Shown piece by piece: positions 56,197-63,843 of a stretch of 64,000 bases of DNA. Origin of the DNA: Neobacillus cucumis (GTDB lineage: Bacteria > Bacillota > Bacilli > Bacillales_B > DSM-18226); the NCBI RefSeq assembly GCF_023715505.1, contig NZ_JAMBOH010000004.1:248001-312000 (forward strand), in the 5' to 3' direction. Within the stretch, counting starts at the first letter, position 1. Each line of letters opens with the position of its first letter. Both the position numbers and the translations under genes were made by a program. Below the pieces are notes generated by a model. That model was not told the DNA's origin, made no database searches, and was given only the letters and a program-made list of their open reading frames with translations.

Positions 56197-56246
56197 AAGA
56201 CTCAAATAAGGAGAATAATAGACTCCTTTTTGGGTCTTCTTTTTTA
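56197..56246 (+). terminator. Terminator of the rhaBA operon
   Basis: AAGACTCAAATAAGGAG (56197-56213) pairs with CTCCTTTTTGGGTCTT (56223-56238), with minor mismatches, then T residues. Confidence 0.85.
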
Positions 56247-56259
56247 GGAAAAAGAAGGG

Positions 56260-56390
56260 ATTCTACAAAAAATTGAAGAATTCAACGAAATAAATGAAGA
56301 ATTCTACGAAGTTTTAAGTTATTCTACAAGATAAAGAAGGAATTCTACAAATTAATAAAAGAATTCCACATTAATTGTAAATTAATTCCC
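56260..56390. repeat. Array B: degenerate ~20.6-bp-period repeats (ATTCTAC)
   Basis: ATTCTAC or close variants start at 56260, 56280, 56301, 56321, 56342 and 56363 (intervals 20, 21, 20, 21, 21), with a weaker ATTCCC at 56385. This is the reverse complement of the array A core (GTAGAAT). It lies between the rhaBA terminator and the AraC gene. Confidence 0.78.
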
Positions 56391-56415
56391 AATTCGGTTT
56401 GATGGGAGGGTTCAT

Positions 56416-57441
56416 ATGAATAGTACTGATTTGCGGTCTTTACTCGAAACCAACAACACCAGGGAGGCACCTGATTGGAATGTTATTAAAAACACCTATA
56501 ATCCAGAGCCGGTAACTGTATTAAATGGTGAGCCAGTATACAATTTCAATATGATCTTTGATCCCACAATTAATCCGATTGAGGATAACATTTTCATATC
56601 CCAGTGTCCCGTCGCTGCGCTCGTCCCTATGCATATTCATCAGTATATTGAATTAATCTACGTCTACAAAGGGAAATGCACGGTTACCATGGAGGATCAC
56701 GAAATAAACATTACTGAGGGCGGAACCATTATGATTGATAAAAACACCCCTCATACGATAAACGAGACATCAAAATCTGATATCATTATTGAAATGAAGC
56801 TTAAGCATGACTATTTATCAACAGGATTCCTCAGCCGTTTCACCAATAAGAGTATTATCTCCCAATTCCTAATTGACTCCCTGATCGATAGTCGAAGAGC
56901 AAATAACTATCTTTTCTTCCCTTTTGAAGTACATTCAAAAGTGGTTGGTATTATGGAGCAAATTATGTGTGAGTATTTTGAAAAGGACATTTTTACGTTG
57001 GAAATGATTGATGCTTATCTTTTCATATTGTTTACCGAACTAATCCGTCATAGTAACAGTTCGAACAATACACAAAAGGACGAAATCATGCAAAAGGATG
57101 CCATTGTCCTTGAGTTTTTAAAGTATATTGATGATCATTTTAAGGATTGTAGTTTAACGGAAATGGCAGATCACTATAAATATCATCCAAACTATATTTC
57201 TGCTGTTCTTAAAAAGGCAACCGGTAAGTCCTTTAAGGATCTCCTTCAAATTCAAAGATTGAACAAGGCTGCTCTATATCTAAGTAACTCAGATCTGCCA
57301 ATACCTGATATTGCAGAAGAAGTTGGGTATTCAAGCGTATCTTTTTTCTATAAGAAATTTAATCAAGTTTACCTCCAGACACCGAAAGAATATCGAGATA
57401 ACAGGTCTCAAAATGATATTATTAAAAGTCAAATCACGTAA
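56416..57441 (+). CDS. AraC-family regulator with N-terminal cupin, copy 2
   Basis: This is a 341-residue regulator, paralogue of the one at 49741. The cupin part has MHIHQYIELIYVYKGKCTVT (about residues 74-93), and the C terminus has the AraC helix-turn-helix pair (LTEMADHYKYHPNYISAVL; IPDIAEEVGYSSVSFFYKKF). GGGAGGG precedes the ATG. It directly precedes the GH1-MFS-GH78 block and probably controls it, perhaps through the duplicated promoter blocks at 57498 and 58915. The inducer is likely a plant rhamnoside or its sugar. Confidence 0.88.
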   Translation: MNSTDLRSLLETNNTREAPDWNVIKNTYNPEPVTVLNGEPVYNFNMIFDPTINPIEDNIFISQCPVAALVPMHIHQYIELIYVYKGKCTVTMEDHEINITEGGTIMIDKNTPHTINETSKSDIIIEMKLKHDYLSTGFLSRFTNKSIISQFLIDSLIDSRRANNYLFFPFEVHSKVVGIMEQIMCEYFEKDIFTLEMIDAYLFILFTELIRHSNSSNNTQKDEIMQKDAIVLEFLKYIDDHFKDCSLTEMADHYKYHPNYISAVLKKATGKSFKDLLQIQRLNKAALYLSNSDLPIPDIAEEVGYSSVSFFYKKFNQVYLQTPKEYRDNRSQNDIIKSQIT

Positions 57442-57443
57442 TG

Positions 57444-57472
57444 AAACCGCCTAAACAGCGGTTTTATTTTTT
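57444..57472 (+). terminator. Terminator after AraC copy 2
   Basis: AAACCGC (57444-57450) pairs with GCGGTTT (57458-57464) and is followed by TATTTTTTT. Confidence 0.85.
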
Positions 57473-57497
57473 TGAGAAAAAGTGAGGTATCACCAAA

Positions 57498-57559
57498 ATC
57501 TTTGATTCAAGCAATAAACCTCTTTGTTTTTAATATTAAAACCATTGAAAACGTTTGCT
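57498..57559 (+). promoter_or_regulatory. Duplicated promoter block 1 with cre-like site, before GH1
   Basis: ATCTTTGATTCAAGCAATA at 57498 is followed, exactly 48 bp from its first base, by TGAAAACGTTTGCT (57546-57559, cre-like 12/14). The same block with the same 48-bp offset occurs at 58915 before the MFS gene. It likely binds a common activator plus CcpA. Confidence 0.7.
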
Positions 57560-57606
57560 ACAATATAGGTAATCAGCAGGATATAAGAATACAAGGAGTG
57601 TTAAAA

Positions 57607-58875
57607 ATGGAATTTAACTTTCCAACCAATTTTCTTTGGGGTTCGACGACAGCAGCATACCAAGTTGAGGGGAATAATTATAACAGCGATTTCTGGGCGG
57701 AAGAGCATGCAGAAGGCTCGCCATATAGAGATAAATCAGGCGATACCATTGATCATTACCGGCTTTATCGAGAGGATATTGCCCTTATGGCTAGTCTAGG
57801 ATTGAACACTTATAGGTTCTCAATCGAATGGTCTAGAATCGAACCCGAACCAGGGCAATATTCACGTTCGGCAATTGAGCATTATCGGGATGTGCTTGAA
57901 ACATGTCATAAACATGGAATAACACCTGTCGTTGCTTTGCATCACTTTTCTTCACCAAAATGGCTAATGAGACTGGGAGGATGGGCCAGCCCGGAGGTTC
58001 CTGATCGTTTTGCTAAATATTGTGAAGTGGTATTCCGTGAAATCGGGCATTTAATCCCGTACGCATTAACGATGAATGAAATAAATCTACCAGTTATGTT
58101 ACGTGAGATTTTCTCAAAAATCGGCTTTATACCTCCAGTTGGGATTGATAGAGATGCCTGGGTGGCTCCTAAATGGAGAGAGTCAGCAGCTAAATTGTGT
58201 GGAACGACGATTGAAAATTACTTCACGTTCCATATGATTTCGGATGAGTCCTCTATTAATATTTTAAAAGAAACACATCGAAAGGCACGTGAGGCAATCA
58301 AACGGATTCAGCCAGATACCAAAGTAGGCTTATCGATGGCTCTATCAGATATCCAGTCTATCCCTGGAGGCGAAGAATGGGCCGCGCAAAAATGGCACAG
58401 TTATTTTAGGCAATATTTACCGATGTTAGAAGGGGATGACTTTTTCGGGCTTCAAAATTACACCAGAGAAGTATACGGCCCGGAAGGACAAGTGAAGCCT
58501 GCCGAAGGAGCTGAACTTACACAAATGGGATATGAATTTTATCCTGAAGCTCTTGCTAACGTGATTCGAAAAGTCTCTAAAGACTTATCTATACCAATTA
58601 TGATCACAGAACACGGTATAGCAACGGATGATGACGATAGACGGGTAGAATTTATCCAAAGAAGTTTAGAAGGTGTGAAGGCTTGTCTGGATGAAGGGTT
58701 TGACGTCAGAGGCTATCTTCACTGGACAACTTTTGATAACTTTGAATGGCAATCCGGCTATTCGATGAAATTTGGCTTAATTGAAGTAGACCGAACCACA
58801 CAGGAACGAAAAGTAAAAGAAAGCGCATGTTTGCTAGGTCGTATTGCACAAATGGACACATTCGTATCAAAATAA
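57607..58875 (+). CDS. Glycoside hydrolase family 1, atypical active-site motifs
   Basis: This is a 422-residue cytoplasmic GH1 TIM-barrel glycosidase (beta-glucosidase or 6-phospho-beta-glucosidase type). The N-terminal signature FLWGSTTAAYQVEG and RFSIEWSRIEP are normal. The acid/base region reads TMNEINLP instead of the usual NEP, and the nucleophile region reads ITEHGIA instead of ENG, both catalytic Glu being kept. AAGGAGTG precedes ATG 57607; the upstream in-frame extension covers the promoter and is rejected. In rutin degradation it would remove glucose after rhamnose is cut off. Substrate not proven. Confidence 0.85.
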   Translation: MEFNFPTNFLWGSTTAAYQVEGNNYNSDFWAEEHAEGSPYRDKSGDTIDHYRLYREDIALMASLGLNTYRFSIEWSRIEPEPGQYSRSAIEHYRDVLETCHKHGITPVVALHHFSSPKWLMRLGGWASPEVPDRFAKYCEVVFREIGHLIPYALTMNEINLPVMLREIFSKIGFIPPVGIDRDAWVAPKWRESAAKLCGTTIENYFTFHMISDESSINILKETHRKAREAIKRIQPDTKVGLSMALSDIQSIPGGEEWAAQKWHSYFRQYLPMLEGDDFFGLQNYTREVYGPEGQVKPAEGAELTQMGYEFYPEALANVIRKVSKDLSIPIMITEHGIATDDDDRRVEFIQRSLEGVKACLDEGFDVRGYLHWTTFDNFEWQSGYSMKFGLIEVDRTTQERKVKESACLLGRIAQMDTFVSK

Positions 58876-58914
58876 ATTACTGCGGCTCCCGGGTCCAGCT
58901 CGGGGGCTGACAAT

Positions 58915-58976
58915 ATCTTTGAATCAAGCAATACACTACTTTACTTTTAACATTAAAATTATTGAAAACGCTTGCT
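58915..58976 (+). promoter_or_regulatory. Duplicated promoter block 2 with cre-like site, before MFS copy 2
   Basis: ATCTTTGAATCAAGCAATA at 58915 and TGAAAACGCTTGCT at 58963-58976 repeat block 1 with the same 48-bp offset. The region before it (58879-58910) can fold as a GC-rich hairpin, a probable terminator or attenuator after GH1. Confidence 0.7.
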
Positions 58977-59082
58977 AAAATTGAAATATCAAAAGGGAGG
59001 GGATTTGTACAAGGATTACGGCAAATGTCGACTCCAAGCGTTTACCTAGAATAACGGTTTAAAATTAAAGGGGGTTAAATCA

Positions 59083-60375
59083 ATGGAAAATAGTATGATG
59101 AAGAAGACGCCTTTTGGAAGATTATTAGTAGCTGCAATGCTTGGTGTAGGCACCTCGATCGCGCCATTAGTACTGCTTGGTTTTGGACTTTCTACATTTA
59201 TTGTTATTAAAATAGTTGGACAAGAGCATGCAACTGCTGCCTTTGCTACAGCATCTGGGATTTCCGGTATTGCCGTCGTTATTTTTGGGCTTTTTAGTGG
59301 AGTGATTGCTGATAAGACCCGGCTAAAGATGGGGAGAAGAAGGTTTTGGATGATTGCGGGCAGTATTGGTGGAGCACTTTCCATGTTAGCTCTTACGTAT
59401 GCTTCATCCATCCCAGTGTTTATCATTGCTTTGTGTCTAACAAATTTCTTCTATGGAATGGTTTCACTCTCATGTTACGCCATTGTCCCTGAACAAGTTG
59501 AACCAGAGAAGTTCGGACGAGTTTCTGGTCTAATCGGTGCAGCCGCACCAGCTTTCGTTATGACAGGACAGATGATAATGGGAGCCTTTGCTAAGTCAAC
59601 TCTTGAAGAGAAAATGATTACGATGATTATTGTCCAACTGGTTGGTGGAATTTTAGCAGCACTGTTGATTAAAGATAATTATTTTGCAGGGGCATCAAAT
59701 AGTGAGAAAAAGTCCATAGGGATTCGAGGTTTCTATCCGAGTGTTAAAAAGTATCCGTCTTATACTTGGGCGTTATTAACAAAGTTATTTATTAATTTTT
59801 CAAATGCTGGAATGGGTATGTTAACTCTTTTCTATATTGCAAGATTTCACTTGGATCAAACAAAGATTTTTCAATTAATGGCGCTTACAGCACCTGCTAT
59901 CATGTTAATGGTTTTAGCTGGTATCCTAGGAGGATTTCTTTCAGATAAGGTGAAAAAACAAAAGCCGTTTGTTATGGGGGCAGCCCTTGTAACAGGGATC
60001 TGTTTAATTGCCTTTGCCTTCTCCTCTAATATTACATGGGTTATTGTTGGAAACTTTATCTTTAACTTTGGTTTTGGAATGTACGGTGCAGTAGATAACG
60101 CCCTTGTAAACCGAATTCTCCCTTCCAAAGAGAATGCAGCAAAAGATATTTCGATTATGAACACAACCACCAATCTATCAGCAACATTAGTGAATTTTGC
60201 AGCACCTGCCTTAATCGGTTTAGGGGTAAAGTTATTTGGCGGAGATGGATATACTCTCTTCTTCTTGGTTTTAGCAGCATTCTCTATCTTTTCTGCTGTT
60301 GTAGTCCTGCCAATTCCTGAAATGGAATCTAAAAAGGAAAGCAGCCATGATTCTACAAACGAAATAGTTATATAA
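59083..60375 (+). CDS. MFS transporter, candidate glycoside importer, copy 2
   Basis: This is a 430-residue 12-helix MFS protein, paralogue of the one at 41416. The loop after helix 2 reads GVIADKTRLKMGRRRFW, and the equivalent second-half loop GGFLSDKVKKQKPF. It precedes the second GH78 gene, as copy 1 precedes the first. AAAGGGGG lies before the ATG. It probably imports rhamnosides (for example flavonol rhamnoglucosides or derived disaccharides). The substrate is inferred. Confidence 0.86.
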   Translation: MENSMMKKTPFGRLLVAAMLGVGTSIAPLVLLGFGLSTFIVIKIVGQEHATAAFATASGISGIAVVIFGLFSGVIADKTRLKMGRRRFWMIAGSIGGALSMLALTYASSIPVFIIALCLTNFFYGMVSLSCYAIVPEQVEPEKFGRVSGLIGAAAPAFVMTGQMIMGAFAKSTLEEKMITMIIVQLVGGILAALLIKDNYFAGASNSEKKSIGIRGFYPSVKKYPSYTWALLTKLFINFSNAGMGMLTLFYIARFHLDQTKIFQLMALTAPAIMLMVLAGILGGFLSDKVKKQKPFVMGAALVTGICLIAFAFSSNITWVIVGNFIFNFGFGMYGAVDNALVNRILPSKENAAKDISIMNTTTNLSATLVNFAAPALIGLGVKLFGGDGYTLFFLVLAAFSIFSAVVVLPIPEMESKKESSHDSTNEIVI

Positions 60376-60398
60376 TCAATTGTTGAAAAATGAAAAGG

Positions 60399-60429
60399 GG
60401 GATGAATGTACTTGGTATACATTCATCCC
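60399..60429 (+). terminator. Attenuator-like hairpin between MFS and GH78 copy 2
   Basis: GGGATGAATGTA (60399-60410) pairs perfectly with TACATTCATCCC (60418-60429). The sequence after it is only mildly T-rich, so partial read-through into the GH78 gene is expected. Confidence 0.6.
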
Positions 60430-60492
60430 TATTGTCTTTAAGTATTTGGCAGTTTTTTTAGAAACAAAGTATGGATTGAGAGGAATAAAAAA

Positions 60493-63414
60493 ATGACACT
60501 GTTAAAAGTAAATGCATTAACATGCGAATATCGAAATAATCCGCTAGGAATTGATATAAAAAGACCACGTATTAGCTGGAAAATCCAATCAGACCGACGG
60601 GGAACGATGCAAAGAGCATATCAGATTCAAGTAGCTATAAATCATGAAGACTTCACTTCCAACTTATGGGATACCGGGGTTATCACATCAGATGAATCAA
60701 TCCACATCAAATATGATGGTCCTGATTTGCATTCTCGAACAAGGTATTTTTATCGTGTAAAAGTATGGGATAACTTTGAACGTGAATCCAATTGGAGTGA
60801 TGTTGCTTGGTGGGAAACGGGTCTGTTATCTCCTGAAGAATGGAAGGCAGAATGGATCACACCAGATCCAGAAGGAATAGATCCTCTAAGCGAGCCTGCT
60901 TTTCTATTAAGAAAAGAATTTTCCTTAAAACCTGGTATTACTTCTGCCCGAATTTATGGGACTGGCGTAGGTCTTTACGAATTATATTTAAATGGAAACC
61001 GTGTCGGTGATGAACTTCTCGCGCCGGGTTGGACGAGCTATCATAAACGTCTTCAGTATCAAACATATGATTTGACCGAACAGCTTCAAGAAGGTTCCAA
61101 TGCAATGGGCATTATACTGGCAGATGGCTGGTATAAAGGAAACCTTGTCAGGGAAAATAACTGCAATATCTATGGGGACAGACGGGCAGCAAAATTTCAA
61201 ATCCATGTAACCTATAAAGACGGAACAGAAGAAGTCATTGTAACGGACAACAATTGGAGGGCTTCAACAGGCCCGATTTTATTTTCAGAAATTTACCATG
61301 GGGAGACGTACGATGCAAGGATTGAAAAAGAGGGCTGGAGCCAGTCCAATTATAATGATCAGGATTGGACAGGTACGATTCTTCAAGAAATGCCAATTAC
61401 TCAGTTGGTAGCACAAGAAAACGACCCAACCCGTGTAACAGAAGTTCTAAATCCAATAAACTCTTTTGTAACCCCTGCTGGTGATACTGTTTTAGACATG
61501 GGGCAAAACATGGTCGGTAGAATTCGATTTAAAGTGAATGCACCTAAAGGAACTCGAATTGTCTTACGGCACGCCGAGGTACTGGATAAGGACGGGAATA
61601 TTTACTTTGGCAATCTAAAATTTGCAAAGCAAACGGTAGAATATATGACAAAAGGCGATGGAATAGAAACCTTTGCTCCACATTTCACATTCCAAGGTTT
61701 CCGGTATGTGAAAATCGAAGGATATCCGGGACAAGAACATGGACTGCCGCTTGAAAACTTTGTAGGTGAAGTCATTCATTCTGATATGGAGAAGTCAGGC
61801 GAATTTGAGTGCTCCGATCCACTGGTTAATCGCTTGCAGCAGAATATTGTTTGGGGCCAAAGAGGTAATTTCGTGGATGTGCCCACAGATTGCCCGCAGC
61901 GGAGTGAACGGCTTGGATGGACAGCCGATGCACAGGTCTTTATTCCAACTGCACTATTTAATTATCATGGTGGCCCATTTTTTACAAAGTGGCTCAGAGA
62001 TTTAAAAGCGGATCAGCTTCCAGATGGCAATGTACCGTTTGTGATTCCAAATGTAGAAGGTGGAAAGGGTTCTGCTGCTTGGGGCGATGCAGCCACGATT
62101 ATTCCTTGGACTATGTATCAAACATACGGAGATAAACGATTACTGGCAGAGCAATATGACAGCATGAAGGCATGGGTAGAATATATCCGCAGGCAGGGCA
62201 AAAACGAATATCTATGGAACACTGGTTTTCATTTTGGTGATTGGTTAGCCCTGGATGCGAAAGAAAATAGCTTTGTTGGCGCCACAGCAAGAGATTTTAT
62301 TGCCACCGTCTTTTATGCCCAGTCAACTAGGATTCTAAGAGATGCGGCCAAGGTCCTTGGGAAATCAAATGAAGTGCAGGAATATAGTTTCTTATTGGAT
62401 AAGATTATTGAACAATTTAATGATGAATTTGTTTCGCCATCAGGCAGACTGGTGTCTCCAACACAAACAGCCCATGTCATTGCTCTCATGTTTGATATGG
62501 TGGACGGAAAAGCCAAAGAACGGACAGCCTATGAACTAAACCAATTACTCATTCAAAATGATTATCATTTGAATACAGGATTTGTCGGAACACCGTATAT
62601 TAGTTTAGCTCTTTCAAAAGGCGGATATCACGAAACAGCCGTCAAATTATTAATGAAGGATGATTTTCCATCCTGGCTTTACCAAGTTAAAAAAGGAGCC
62701 ACAACCGTTTGGGAACATTGGGACAGTATTAAGCAAGACGGTTCATTCTGGAGTGACCAAATGAATTCCTTCAATCATTATGCTTATGGTTCGATTGGAA
62801 ATTGGATGTATAGAGTCGTAGCGGGGATTGATATGGATCCAGCTGTTCCAGCTTATAAGAAAATAAAAATCGAACCAAAATTCGCGGGAATTTCGTTTAC
62901 TCAAGCAAAAGCTTCCTATGAATCCATGTATGGAAGGATTATATCAGCCTGGAAACTTACTAATGAAGTGGTAGAAATAGAGGTTGAAATTCCTGTGAAT
63001 ACAACCGCAGAGATCCTTTTACCTAAAGCAAGGCTTGCTGATGTCCTGGAAGGAAATAAACCATTGGTTTCAGGGGGTATTCATTCATATATGGAAACCA
63101 TAGAGGGTGTACGATTAACGGTTGGTTCTGGGTCTTATTATTTTAGGTATCGAAACGGGAGTGGATTGAGACCAAGCTTTACCGAAGATACACGAATTAT
63201 TGATTTCCTTGATTATAATGAGGCTGTTGCTATTTTAGAGAAATTTGCCCCTGGTATCACAAAACCACCTGCTATTTTTTCAACAAAAGCTAGAAGCTTG
63301 AAGGAATTGGCGGAATTACAAGAGGAGAATCTTAAAGTGGACAAGGTTGAAGCCATTATTGACGAGTTAAGAACTCTAAAATTGGAAACTGTTTTAGTAA
63401 AAGAAATAGATTAA
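60493..63414 (+). CDS. Alpha-L-rhamnosidase GH78, copy 2
   Basis: This is a 973-residue intracellular GH78 enzyme that hydrolyses terminal alpha-L-rhamnose. N-terminal beta domains begin LLKVNALTCEYRNNPLGIDI. The catalytic block DCPQRSERLGWTADAQ holds the Asp/Glu/Asp trio, and the second Glu lies in TTVWEHWDS. The C-terminal beta sandwich is intact (VEIPVNTTAEILLPKARLAD), unlike in copy 1. An extra ~85-residue helical tail (from about residue 888) with IIDFLDYNEAVAILEKFAPG and SLKELAELQEEN resembles a C-terminal domain I have seen in other glycosidases. GAGAGGAA precedes the ATG. It acts with the MFS and GH1 genes before it. Confidence 0.92.
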   Translation: MTLLKVNALTCEYRNNPLGIDIKRPRISWKIQSDRRGTMQRAYQIQVAINHEDFTSNLWDTGVITSDESIHIKYDGPDLHSRTRYFYRVKVWDNFERESNWSDVAWWETGLLSPEEWKAEWITPDPEGIDPLSEPAFLLRKEFSLKPGITSARIYGTGVGLYELYLNGNRVGDELLAPGWTSYHKRLQYQTYDLTEQLQEGSNAMGIILADGWYKGNLVRENNCNIYGDRRAAKFQIHVTYKDGTEEVIVTDNNWRASTGPILFSEIYHGETYDARIEKEGWSQSNYNDQDWTGTILQEMPITQLVAQENDPTRVTEVLNPINSFVTPAGDTVLDMGQNMVGRIRFKVNAPKGTRIVLRHAEVLDKDGNIYFGNLKFAKQTVEYMTKGDGIETFAPHFTFQGFRYVKIEGYPGQEHGLPLENFVGEVIHSDMEKSGEFECSDPLVNRLQQNIVWGQRGNFVDVPTDCPQRSERLGWTADAQVFIPTALFNYHGGPFFTKWLRDLKADQLPDGNVPFVIPNVEGGKGSAAWGDAATIIPWTMYQTYGDKRLLAEQYDSMKAWVEYIRRQGKNEYLWNTGFHFGDWLALDAKENSFVGATARDFIATVFYAQSTRILRDAAKVLGKSNEVQEYSFLLDKIIEQFNDEFVSPSGRLVSPTQTAHVIALMFDMVDGKAKERTAYELNQLLIQNDYHLNTGFVGTPYISLALSKGGYHETAVKLLMKDDFPSWLYQVKKGATTVWEHWDSIKQDGSFWSDQMNSFNHYAYGSIGNWMYRVVAGIDMDPAVPAYKKIKIEPKFAGISFTQAKASYESMYGRIISAWKLTNEVVEIEVEIPVNTTAEILLPKARLADVLEGNKPLVSGGIHSYMETIEGVRLTVGSGSYYFRYRNGSGLRPSFTEDTRIIDFLDYNEAVAILEKFAPGITKPPAIFSTKARSLKELAELQEENLKVDKVEAIIDELRTLKLETVLVKEID

Positions 63415-63445
63415 AGCCAATCACTTGTCGTGATTGGCTTTTTTG
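63413..63445 (+). terminator. Terminator after GH78 copy 2
   Basis: AAAGCCAATCAC (63413-63424) pairs perfectly with GTGATTGGCTTT (63430-63441) and is followed by TTT. The stem overlaps the stop codon. Confidence 0.92.
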
Positions 63446-63460
63446 GCGATTGTGGGGGGA

Positions 63461-63578
63461 TTTGTTAATATCTCCTGGAATTTGTTAATATGTTATCAAA
63501 TTTTGTTAGTATCTCCTGATTTTTGTTAATATCTCTTGGAATTTTGCTAATATCGTACAGAAATTTGTTAATAAAGCG
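63461..63578. repeat. Array C: ~20.6-bp tandem-like repeats (TTTGTTAATATCTCCTGGAAT)
   Basis: TTTGTTAATAT-type units start at 63461, 63481, 63502, 63522, 63543 and 63564 (intervals 20, 21, 20, 21, 21). Unit ends vary (CTCCTGGAA, GTTATCAAA, CTCCTGATT, CTCTTGGAA, CGTACAGAA). The sequence differs from arrays A and B but the period is the same, and all three begin TTTGT-like when read in the same direction. Confidence 0.82.
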
Positions 63579-63659
63579 TTAAAGCGGTAAAGTGAAGTAT
63601 TCTTTAGATAATTTAGCTCATTTAAGTGGCGCTGTTTTTTAAATAAGTTGGCTTGATTG

Positions 63660-63692
63660 AGGATAGGCGTGTGTAGAGAGCCTGTCCTTTTT
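63660..63692 (+). terminator. Terminator-like hairpin without a clear upstream gene
   Basis: AGGATAGGC (63660-63668) pairs with GCCTGTCCT (63680-63688), followed by TTTT. The nearest plus-strand gene ended 245 bp earlier, so it may back up the GH78 terminator. Confidence 0.7.
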
Positions 63693-63750
63693 CGCTTGAA
63701 AAACAAAAAAATATTCGTTGGATCTTTCTTTTTGTATTATATGTGTTTGT

Positions 63751-63779
63751 TTTTCAAAAAAATATGTTATAGTTATAGT
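63751..63779 (+). promoter_or_regulatory. Candidate promoter and A-rich operator of the DeoR gene
   Basis: TTTTCA (63751-63756) and TATAGT (63774-63779) are 17 bp apart. Downstream (63790-63822) AAAAAACAAATATAAAACAA-type repeats resemble those at the lutA and rhaEW promoters, as expected for autoregulation by a shared repressor. Confidence 0.4.
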
Positions 63780-63843
63780 GAGAATAGGTAAAAAACAAAT
63801 ATAAAACAACATAAATAAAAATTGTTAGAAAGGGGCAGAACAA

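Noticed and set aside
57472..57606. N-terminal extension of the GH1 protein
   Set aside because: It overlaps the AraC terminator and the duplicated promoter block; the ATG at 57607 has a proper ribosome binding site and starts at the family N terminus.
59005..59067. Leader peptide before MFS copy 2 with GGGAGGGG ahead of it
   Set aside because: The TTG is too close to the site and the alternative ATG frame is only 9 codons; no regulatory logic could be seen.
59871..60422. 183-codon minus-strand ORF
   Set aside because: It is antisense to the MFS importer copy 2 and reflects its codon composition.
63461..63578. Possible CRISPR array
   Set aside because: Units are directly adjacent with no unique spacers, are degenerate, and have a 20-21 bp period; no cas genes are present.
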